Positions 55,204 to 64,000 of a stretch of DNA of 64,000 nucleotides are shown here, one piece after another. The stretch is taken from assembly GCA_038049695.1 (NCBI GenBank), contig CP142458.1, forward strand, positions 47,087,001-47,151,000, read 5' to 3'. The translations under genes were made by a program, and so were the position numbers. The notes under the pieces are model-generated. The model was not told the origin of the DNA and made no database searches. It saw only the letters and a program-made list of their open reading frames with translations. Numbering within the stretch: the stretch's first letter is position 1; each line of letters opens with the position of its first letter. Source of the DNA: Cinnamomum chago (Eukaryota > Streptophyta > Magnoliopsida > Laurales > Lauraceae).

Positions 55204-57463
55204 TGTAAGACCCCGACCCGAGTGAACCCGATTAGTGCTAATTAAGTTGCGTGTTAGTGCTAAGCTTGATTAGTGATTTTGGCTAAGTTGGGCTTGGAAT
55301 AGCTTTGATTCTAGTTTTGGGCTACTTTGAATGCTTTGGAAACTAGTAGGGCCCTTTGGGGGTTCCTTTTCATGACATTGCACATGTTTGGGGATTTATC
55401 GGAGATTTTTGCATTCATGGTTTTAATCCCGTTTTATTGGTATTGTTATTCCATACAACTTTCATGTTGGTCCCGTGTCCATTTGAGATCTCGAGACCCA
55501 ATTTCATAGCCTTGAGGGGCAAAACAGTCTTTTTACACTAAATCTGTACCCAAAACTTGATATTCCCGAAACCCGTGAAACATATACTTTTTGGAAACTA
55601 GATATTTCGGCGATCATTTCTTTCTTCTTCGTCGAATTCATTAGAAGTCCCGAAAGAGATGATTTCAGCCCAATTAGATTTGTTGGTGGTGGAGCCCACT
55701 CCTTACTTGTTTTTAAGGTGAACCTTTCTCTTCCCATTCCCTTTTTCCAGCACAAAAAGAACCTAGGGTTTGCTTTCGGCAACTTTTCTTCTTCCTCTTG
55801 CTCTCTCCACCTCCAATCCACACCAAACTTGCATCAATCTAGAAATGGAGATCATCTTCTTCCTCTTCACCGTGGCTCTCTATTGATACCATTTGTGAAG
55901 AAAACCCTCCATTCCAAGATCTTCATTGAGTTTACTCTTGCCATTAGAAGACCTTACAAGTAAGTAATCCTTCCCTTCTTCTAGATTTGCATTCTTCTAG
56001 CCTTAGAGAAGCTTCATTTCCATTATTGTAAGGTTTCCGTTCTTATTTCTTGTTTTAACCCATTTTAGGGTTTGTTTTGGGGGATTTTTGGTCATAGCTT
56101 GGATCTTTGGCTTGGAAGAGTATAGGAGTTGATTTCTTGATTTGAAGACACAAGGCAAGTGGATGATTTGGTTTTTATGAGGTTTCAATGGGTTTCATGA
56201 GGAATGTGGTTGACTTGTCATTTCACTCATATTTATGGACTTGCATTGATTGTTGAAATGAATGCATATTGGCTAAGTCATTTAATGTTTTGTAAAAATG
56301 TTGGTTTAGCATTTATTGTCTTTTGGTTACATCCTAAATGGATGGTTGTGAAATGGTTTCTTTCTTCTTCCTTTGAATTAGATTTGATGTTGAAGAGTGA
56401 AGGTGATGAATGAACACATATTGGACTTTTGGGGAAGTATAAATAGATGCATTGGAGGAGCTCCTAGCTCAGTTATATTGCAGGGACTAAGTGGAAGTGG
56501 GGAGAATGGTTTTGAGGAGGAGAAAGGGCTCAAATCTGAACACAGTGGGTGTTTCCCGCACTTGGCGGTCAGCCAGCGGTCACCCGGCGGCTAGCAGTCT
56601 GGTGACTGGCGGCTAACCGCCAGCTAGCCAAAATGCCACGGTTGCTTTTTCAGAGAGCACACTTCTCCACCTGAAAACACAGTTAACCCACGGTTAGCCA
56701 GCGGCTAGCCGCCCATCCCAGCGGCGGCTAACCGCAAGCTAACCGCACCTTGGCGGTTAGCTTTCCAGTAAGCTGCATTTTTGCAGCCCGTCGCGGTCAG
56801 CTGCGCGGTCAGCTAGCGGCTAGCCGCCCATCCCAGCGGCGGCTAACCGCCAGGTGATCGAAATTTCCCAGGTTTCGGAGAGCTCCTCACTCGAGCGAAC
56901 TCTCCGGTTCGCTCGAGCGCTGAGCTTTGTTGGTCAAAGGAGATTCACTAGGCATTGTATGAGGCCATTCGAGAAAGAAACCATATCACGAAGATGTCAT
57001 TCGAAGTTTTAAAAATTCAAGTGTATAAGGAGCCCGGAATGTCCCCAAACTCAAAGAGTACCAAATTTTTATCAGATCGACATACGGGGGTCCCTATTCA
57101 CCTTGAACTAGTTTTGAACCCCGATACTTGTCTTGAGATTTCAAAAGCTCTATAGTATTTCATTGTTCCCTAGATTTATACTATATGCCTTGTTTTCCCG
57201 AAAGTATTGAATTACACTTGAAATAGTTACTTGTCTTGAAGTGCATTGCACCACATGATATGACAGTGTGCCCTTGAGCACCCCCGTCTTGTCCGTTTGG
57301 TTATGCATTTGTACTTGATTTACTTGCATATGTCTCGATTTGTTATTTGACCTATAAGTCGGCATCACTAAGATTGGATACCTTGTCGGTTTGATCCATC
57401 GACTTGGAGATCCCTCTCCCGTCCCGCCAGCTGCAGTTTGGATCCCAATACCCATTCTATTAC
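55204..57463 (+). mobile_element. LTR4: long LTR, left part, interrupted by LTR5
   Basis: Begins TGTAAGACCCCGACCCGAG and aligns with LTR2 up to GCTGCAGTTTGGATCCC (57431-57447). Contains the 31-bp block (55606-55636), a donor-like CAAGTAAGT (about 55957), a mixed palindrome array (56565-56915) and then text shared with LTR2 and LTR5 (AGCCCGGAATGTCC). At 57464 LTR5 begins after ATTAC; the remainder of LTR4 must lie right of LTR5, outside the window. Confidence 0.88.
56565..56915. repeat. Mixed palindrome array in LTR4 (GGCTAGCC plus CTCGAG)
   Basis: Dense GGCGGTCAGCC, GCGGCTAGCCGCC, GGCGGCTAACCGC and GCGGTTAGC words, including two copies of CAGCGGCTAGCCGCCCATCC (one near 56700, one near 56815) and then two CTCGAG sites at the right end (ACTCGAGCGAAC about 56890, GTTCGCTCGAGCGC about 56905). 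It is the only copy holding both palindrome types. Confidence 0.92.
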
Positions 57464-58865
57464 TGTGAGAACCCGACCCCTAATCTCTTGGATTAGTGTT
57501 GTTTTATTTGTGGATTAGTTTCTTTTAGTGGGATTAGTATTTGTTGGGTTGAGTTTGTGAGCTAGAATGGTTTTTCTTCTAGTTTTGGGCTTTTGAGTGC
57601 TTTGGTAGCTTGTGGGGCCCTTTGGGGGTTCCTTTTTCGGCTTTGCATTTTCTTGTGAGATTTTCCCGATTTGTTTTGTATTGTGTTTTTGGCCCGTTAC
57701 ATTCATCTTGAGGAATCCTACAACTTTCATGTTGACCCCGTATCCATTTGAGAACCCGAAACCCGATTTCTTGGCCTTGAGGGCAAAATAGTCTTTTCAC
57801 ACCAAATCTGTACCCAAAACTCGATATTCTCGAAATCCGTGAAACATATACTTTTTGGAAACTAGATATTTCGACGATCATTTCTTCCTTCTTCGTCGAA
57901 TCCATCCGAGGTCCCGAATTAGATGATTTCGGCCACCCAAGTTCTTTAAGTTGTGGGACCCACACCTCACTTGCTTATAAGAGGAACCCATCCCCTTCAT
58001 TGCATCCCATTCTCCATTGTTCCAGCACAACTATTGAGCCTAGGGCTTTTCTTGCAACTTCTTCTTCTTCTTGCTTCTTCATCTCTAAGCCACACCAAGA
58101 GTTCATCAATCAAGAAATGGAGATCATCAATCTCTTCCTCATCTTGCAAGCTTTCCATTGATACCATTTGTGAGGAGAACCCTCCATCACAAGACTTCCT
58201 TTGAGTTTACCTTGTCCATTAGAGGACCTTGCAAGTAAGTGTTCTTCTTCATCTTCTAGATTGGTAATCTTCTAGCCTTAGAGAAGCTCCACCTTGAGTA
58301 TTGAAAGGTTTCCTTGTCATTTCATGGTTTAACCCATTTTAGGGTTTGTTTTGGGGGTTTTTGTAGAGATTGTGGATCTTGAGCTTGAGAGGTGATTAGG
58401 AGCTTGATTTGCTAGATTGGAACCCAAGGCAAGTGGATGAATGGATGGTTTGAATGTTATCAAAGTTTTATGAGAAAATCCTAAGTTTATTTCTTGTTAT
58501 TGATCATTGGATACATGTTTGCACATATACTCCTTGTCACTATATATGGATTTTGAAATTTGCATATTAATGGTTGTTTCTATCTTGTTAATCTCTTGGA
58601 GAGGTATGCATTTCATTTGGTCAAGTTTGCTCATATGGTTTTATAAGGAATAGGATTGGTTTGGCCATCCATGGTTATGTTTATTAGTTACATTGACTTG
58701 AAGTTGATACTCATTTAAGGAGTTTTGTTAAATCATCTATTGTAATGGAAAGGTGGTCAATAGACCTTGTTTATCCATAGATTTTTGACTCAAATGGACT
58801 CTTGTGTATATTGGGGATTCTTCCCTTTGTTTATTGCGAAATGAGAAGAAAGGAGGTGTTTAAAG
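57464..58865 (+). mobile_element. LTR5, left part (inside LTR4, interrupted by LTR6)
   Basis: Begins TGTGAGAACCCGACCCC. Shares with the other LTRs the 31-bp inverted-arm block (57870-57900), a TATA-like CTTATAAGAGG (about 57975), the Leu/Ser-rich leader text and a donor-like CAAGTAAGT (58231). Interrupted at 58866 by LTR6 with target duplication TAAAG; it resumes at 61693. It differs most from the others at its start. Confidence 0.85.
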
Positions 58866-61687
58866 TGTCGCGACCCCAGAACGGATCCCGGGCCCGCGGC
58901 GGTGTTTGTTACATTAGTCATTATGCTTTCCCACAGGTTCCCGCGGTGAGGATTCCCAAGGACACGCGGAATCTGACTCACACGTACACGGTTGCGGAAG
59001 CGTGTAGCAAAACACATCAAGATGAGCACCAATAATCTTTAAGTGCTCTAACAATTAATAACACAACATAATATCAAAGAAAGAAGTTATCATGGCATTC
59101 CCATTAATATTCCAGTCATGAGACTAACAAGAAAGTAAGTTAAGTTTTTGTTACAACCCATAAGAAGCCAATAGAGGCTAATACACCTCTCAAAATATAA
59201 CAAAAGAACCCTAAACAAAATGGTGACGAGACTCGAGAACCCGCCCGACGTCTAGATGACGTTGTCGGGCTGCCACTCTCTCACAGGGGTTGGCTCACAA
59301 GCCTCCTCCTGACGCTCCTCCTCAAAGGTAACGTCTCCTGCACCTGGGCACCAACAAACAAGGGTCAAACACAACGGTTTGGCAGGTAATCAATTTAGGT
59401 GCAAGCATGAACAATAGCGTTTTAAGAAAACATGTAATCAAATCTCTGTTAGGAAATACTACAATGACTAAGGTACCTTTGCAGAAATATTCAACTGAGT
59501 TGAGATACTAAAAACCAACTAGCATGAATACATAATATATCATGAATAGTTACAGTCCACAAGAGCCCATCCTTTCTCTATCATTTATATAATGATAAGA
59601 GCAAGCACGCACGACAAGCACGATATACATAATATAAGCACGACACGATTCCCACTTATACGGGGATTTCCGGCCGCGGAACCGGACACGCACGATGTGT
59701 AATAAATACACGACCAGTCTGCAGACAGTCCACAAGTTTAAAGACCCCCAGACAGTGGATCAAACTGAAAGGGCAGTCTAAGCTCAGTGGTGTTCACTAA
59801 ATTCATGAATGCACAAACACGCGAAACACGATCAAAACACGTCGAGATAAAAAGGGGGAAATCACTCATCAAAACACGACAAGCACGACTTGCAAGAGGC
59901 ATAATAACTATGCATAACACGCTTAGGGAGTGATCCCCTTTTTCTTGAAACAATAGTTCAACAAACTTATACTTGAAATCTAAATCACGTACACGGTGGC
60001 ACTTATCGTACCCAAAAACGAAATCCAAATACGAAATCTTTCAAGCATGTGTTAAGGATATTAATTGACCTTTGTGTGATTGGAACCCAAAATGTCGGAA
60101 TGTATATATATGTATGTGAATTGGTGTCCCCGAAGTTGGATGGCATTTTAAAGTTCCATCCACACAATGTCAAAACAAAACTCTTAACATAGTCTAGTTT
60201 TCAACCTTCCAGGAAATGCAGAAATGACATAAATCTCCTTCTGAGTCGGGCACGTTCGCTCGAGCGGACTTTGCAAGGTGTTGGCACTTCGCTCGAGCTA
60301 GACACTTCGCTCGAGCGGACATGATAAGCCGTTGACACTTCGCTCGAGCGAGACGGTAGCTCGAGCGAATAAAAAAATGCGTTTGAACGGACAACTCTCT
60401 GTCTGTGCTCGGACCAAACAGCGGCTTGTTCGCTCGAGCGGACCCAGGGGTCGCTCGAGCGAACACACTGCTGCTTGTGCACGCTGAGTGCAGAAATCTC
60501 CTTTCTCATGCCCAACTTTCACTACTTTCTTCTTCTTCTTCTCATCCATCAATCACACATAGTCCCTTGGGCCTTCATGCTCACCAAGGGGTTCATTTAC
60601 AACATTTCACACATCCAAAGCCCATAACAAAAAATCATGAAGCTTGTAAACAAGAAAAATGCAAAATTTCTAAACAACAATGGAAATCAAAATATCATGC
60701 ACATGAAGCCCATAAAGATTACTTGCCTTGACCAAAGCTAACAATCCTCCCAAGAACTTCACTCAAGCAAATCCAACACTACAAGAAAACCCAAGAGAAA
60801 AACCACACAAATCACTAAATCTTGAAAACAAGGAACCCATTTTACAAAAAAGGGGTTTGTCACTATGAAAATCATGATCTTAGAGGACTAAAAAAACTTA
60901 ATGAAAAATCAAGGATTGAAGCTCTTACCTAAAAATGACCAAACAAGAAGAGATGAAGAAGATGATGAGCTTGTCTCCCAAGAAACTCCAAGAAATTGGT
61001 ACCAATGGAAAGCTTGTAAGAAGAGGAAGAAGGTGATAAGCTTGGAATTCTATTTGGAGCTCTCTAGCCAAAGCATGCAAGGGAAATGAAGAAGGAAGGA
61101 AAAGAGGTTTTCCTTGCCCTAGGTCAAGAATAATTGCAGAGATTTGGGGGAAATGAATGGAATGAGAGGGAGAAGAGACTTAAGTGAAGACAATGGGGCC
61201 CCCTTTGACTTGAACTTTGAAACGGCCAAAACATGATCTTATGGACCTCGGATGACTTCGACGAAGAAGAATAAAACGATCGTCGAAATATCTAGTTTCC
61301 AAAAAGTATATTTTTGACATGATTTTAAGATTTCAAAAATTGTGTCCAGATTTGTACAAGAAAGACAATTTTACCCTCCTTGGGCCAAAACCTGGGTTTT
61401 TGGGTTTCAAACATGAATGAACTTAATATGAAAATTGTAACACGTAAAAAGATCATACAATTGACATCAAAACCACACTCACACGAAAAACGATATGATC
61501 TTCCCAAGCTCACACGTGCACTCAGGCCTTCCTGAGTGTATCTGACTAATACCAAACGTTCTCAAAATTCCCAAAGCTATATCCACGACTAACTAATCAT
61601 TTCTAACCCACCAACAACTAAACCCACTTAGAATTAAACACATACTAATCGCACACTAATCGAACTGGTCTGGGTCGGGGTCTAACA
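58866..61687 (-). mobile_element. LTR6: solo long LTR, minus strand, inside LTR5
   Basis: 2822 bp. On the minus strand TGTTAGACCCCGACCCAGAC ... GTCGCGACA. Target duplication TAAAG at 58861-58865 and 61688-61692. It carries the 31-bp block (61257-61287), the CTCGAG array (60250-60475) and the acidic reading frame near its 3' end (stop at 59252-59254, minus). It is closest to LTR1. No internal domains, so a solo LTR, and the youngest layer of this nest. Confidence 0.92.
60250..60475. repeat. Palindrome array, CTCGAG type, in LTR6
   Basis: Seven CTCGAG sites, several as TTCGCTCGAGCG, at about 60255, 60293, 60309, 60341, 60360, 60433 and 60455, plus a GTTTGAACGGA variant. The GCGTTTGAACG / AAAAAAATGCG spacer is the counterpart of GAACGCATTTTATTATTCGC in LTR1. 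Confidence 0.93.
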
Positions 61688-61817
61688 TAAAGTTAATTTT
61701 TCATTGGAGTTTTAATGAGGATTTTAAGTGAATATGGAAGAAAAATGTTAGTTGTTTAAGTGTTGGAAGGAAAGGAAAAAGGGGAGAATAATCAAGCTTT
61801 CCCGGACCTGCTGCACC

Positions 61818-61929
61818 CAGGTCCGATCGATCGGACCTACAGGCCGATCGATCGGACTGTCAGTAACTGTAAGGCTTTTTGGGCCGATCGATCGGACCCT
61901 GGTACAGAAATTTCGTCCGATCGATCGGA
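61818..61929. repeat. Palindrome array, CGATCG type, in LTR5
   Basis: Four copies of CCGATCGATCGG (about 61822, 61842, 61883, 61918), mostly as GTCCGATCGATCGGAC, a near-perfect palindrome. No CTCGAG or GGCTAGCC site. Downstream flank as in LTR2. Confidence 0.95.
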
Positions 61930-63039
61930 GGACTCAGTTTGAGTCCAGTGGGTTTTGATAAATTTTTTTTTTGTGGACCTTGGCTACCCTCCTTGGACTC
62001 ATTTGACCATATGTGAGGACATCTTGAGCCGATGCTCTTCACGGTTGGTTCGGGGGCATCGAAGTTCAATCTATTTCAATCTTGAACGGGATGGAACGAC
62101 ACGATACCTTCTTCATATCTAAATGCAAAGTCTATTTCCTTGGGTATCGCGAATTCTATTCCTTTCGGTGACTGAGTAGGTTGCTCGACGGTTCCGAGTT
62201 GATATCATACTTAGGATGGACCGTTTATAATCGTGATTTTTGCTATTGTAACATCTAGTACTACCCATAAGCTCATTTTAAGTTTTGAAAATAGTAAAAG
62301 TGCATAAGGAGCCCGGAATGTCTTCTAACTCAAGGAGTACCAAGTAATTATTATAATCGACATACGGGACCCCTATTCACTTATATAGATCTTGAAATTA
62401 ATATTTTTCCCGAAATTGTTATAGTTCATTGTTTCACCTCTTCTCCAAGATTGCATTATATGACTTGTTTTCCCGAAAGCATTGAAGTTACTCTAGTAAC
62501 AGTTACTTGTCCCGAGACGTATTGCCCGATATGGAATGACAGTGTGCCCTTGAGTACCCCCGTTTTACCCGTTTATGTACTGTACTTGATTTACTTGCAT
62601 ATGTCTCGATTGGTTTTGACCTATGAGTCGGCATCACTAAGCTTGGATACCTTGTCGGTTTGATCCACCGACTTGGAAATCCCCCTCCCGTCCCGCCAGC
62701 TGCAGTTTGGATCCCGATACCCGGTTCGCTACCGTGGTCCCGTTCCCGTATATTTATATTGTATATATGATTTGCGTTGAGTCTCCTCACCTTGTGTGAC
62801 TGAGACCAACGTCCCGTTATACTCTTGTCACTTCGGTGATAGAGGACTTAGCTTCTTGTGATTGCCATCTTGCCAGTGCCCGATTCCTTGGATACCCGAC
62901 ATGTTTTATATTGCTTACTTGCTTTCCGGTAAATGATTCGTTTCCTTTATGAAAGTCGTTATTTAGACAAGTGTTAATATTCTCCAAAGTGAATTCAGTT
63001 ATTGTTATTATGTTGTTTTCGGTTCCTTGTACACGTATA

Positions 63040-63720
63040 TGTTTTAAATGAATGCCGGATGAGTGAATACCCATACTTTTACATAGGTTTCAAACGATCA
63101 ATGGTTTTGCTAGATTTATATGATTGCACATGTTTTAAATGAATACCAGAATTGTTAAATACCCGTGCCTTGTTTTAAATGACACTTGTATTCCAGATCC
63201 CTATGTTTATACCTGTTTTAAATGAATACCCGAATTGTTAAATACCCGTGCCTTGTTTTAAATGACACTTGTATTCCAGATCCCTATGTTTATACCTGTT
63301 TTAAATGATTACTCGAATGGTGAAATATCCATGATTTGAAATATGTTTTAAATGACACTTGTTTTGCCAGATTCCCTATGTTTATACCTGTTTTTAAACG
63401 ATGCCCGATTTGTGGAATACCCATGCTTTGAATTATGGATAAATGAACATTAGTTTTGTCAGAGTTCCTTGGTTACACCTGTTTTAAATGAACACCCGGT
63501 TTGTTAAATATCTGTATTTTTACATATGTTTCAAGTGGACATTGGTTTTGCCAGACTGCTATGAATACCTGATTTGTTGTACACTTATGTTTTTACCTAA
63601 GTCTCAAATGAACGTTTGTTTTGTCAAACCACTATATTTATACATGTTTTAGACGAACACCCGATTGTCAAATATCTATGATTATAGATGATGTAAATGA
63701 ACAGATGTTTTATTAGATCT
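63040..63720 (+). repeat. Tandem array of about 95-bp units in LTR5
   Basis: The words TGTTTTAAATGAATACCCGA, GTTAAATACCCGTGCC, TTTTAAATGACACTTGTATT and CCAGATCCCTATGTTTATAC recur; two neighbouring units (63122-63210, 63217-63305) are almost identical, and about five more diverged ones extend to 63720. LTR2 shows a single short counterpart (42160-42270), so the array expanded in LTR5. Confidence 0.88.
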
Positions 63721-64000
63721 TCATGTTTTACCCATGCTTGAAATGAATACATGTTTTGTCCGAGATTCATGATTTTCCACCCGTTTAATTATATGCAGCA
63801 TTTTGATCAAATAACATGATTTATCGTATGTTTTACTCTTTAGTATATTTGTGATCTTTTCATCCGCCTGCCAGACCATCGTGTCTGACCCACTACTTTT
63901 GGTACTCAGGTTCAGATTTCTTCGTCCCGAGATGAGTGCTTTGGTTGGCTGTGGAGCCATGTTTTGCAGGTTGTTTTGTCGGCTATGACATGTAGACATT

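Larger units (their letters stand above)
61693..64000 (+). mobile_element. LTR5, right part, continuing past the window edge
   Basis: Resumes after LTR6. Contains the CGATCGATCG palindrome array (61818-61929), then GAGTCCAGTGGGTTTTGA (61940) and text shared with LTR2 (GGCATCGAAGTTCAATCTAT, GACATACGGGACCCCTATTC, GCTGCAGTTTGGATCCCGAT). A 95-bp-unit tandem array follows (63040-63720), and then sequence that in LTR2 lies about 0.5 kb before the LTR end. The expected GTCGCGACA end lies beyond 64000. Confidence 0.85.

Noticed and set aside
56955-57155. 66-residue frame in LTR4
   Set aside because: It lies in LTR sequence shared with LTR2 and LTR5, where the frame is not maintained.

Overview
The window is nuclear DNA of a flowering plant, most likely a woody, repeat-rich one. 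The only host gene recognised is the 3' end of a plant CRM-domain (plastid intron-splicing factor) gene. The rest is plant transposons: Ty1/Copia, Ty3/Gypsy of the long-LTR chromovirus type, hAT, Helitron, MITEs, and a large DNA transposon-like unit carrying a plant mobile domain (PMD) and a Ulp1 protease. Base composition, spliced reading frames and microsatellites fit a plant; the species cannot be named from this.

Layout. 1-9307: an old minus-strand Copia element (A, running off the left edge) with a younger, nearly complete Copia element (B, 1535-6853) inserted in its gag; a partial duplicate of A's target region without B lies at 7350-7806. 9308-13992: last three exons of the plus-strand CRM gene, with an older Copia remnant and a trinucleotide repeat in its 3.2 kb intron. 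14384-24501: a decayed hAT element of about 10 kb with long inverted ends, duplicated GA-rich leaders, a 150-bp tandem array and a spliced DUF659/hAT transposase. 24502-31977: non-genic DNA with two SINE-like pieces, a hAT MITE with perfect 8-bp target duplication, a MITE split by a 2.8 kb solo LTR, and two more MITEs in TA-rich DNA. 32021-35469: a non-autonomous Helitron with stacked 5' ends.

37797-55203: a DNA-transposon-like unit bounded by arrays of hairpin repeats (arms ATCGGTGATGACCTTA / TAAGGTCATCACCGAT). Inside, on the minus strand, is a spliced PMD gene followed by a Ulp1 (C48) protease with its His and Gln/Cys motifs. It has been hit by a solo LTR (39625-42826), a Gypsy element (45072-48858), a partial LTR (48859-50333) and an unclassified element; a 0.9 kb fold-back lies at 52240-53170. 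55204-64000: three related long LTRs nested one in another (LTR6 in LTR5 in LTR4).

The most unusual signal is in the long-LTR family. Each of the six copies carries, 1.2-1.5 kb from its start, an array of short perfect palindromes, but the palindrome differs between copies: TTCGCTCGAGCGAA in LTR1, LTR2 and LTR6, CCGATCGATCGG in LTR5, CGGCTAGCCG-type in LTR3, LTR4 and the Gypsy LTR. The flanking LTR sequence stays alignable. The same LTRs share a fixed-length 31-bp inverted-repeat block upstream of the promoter and, in some copies, a short acidic reading frame near the 3' end. This looks like cassette exchange of self-complementary signals within one LTR family.
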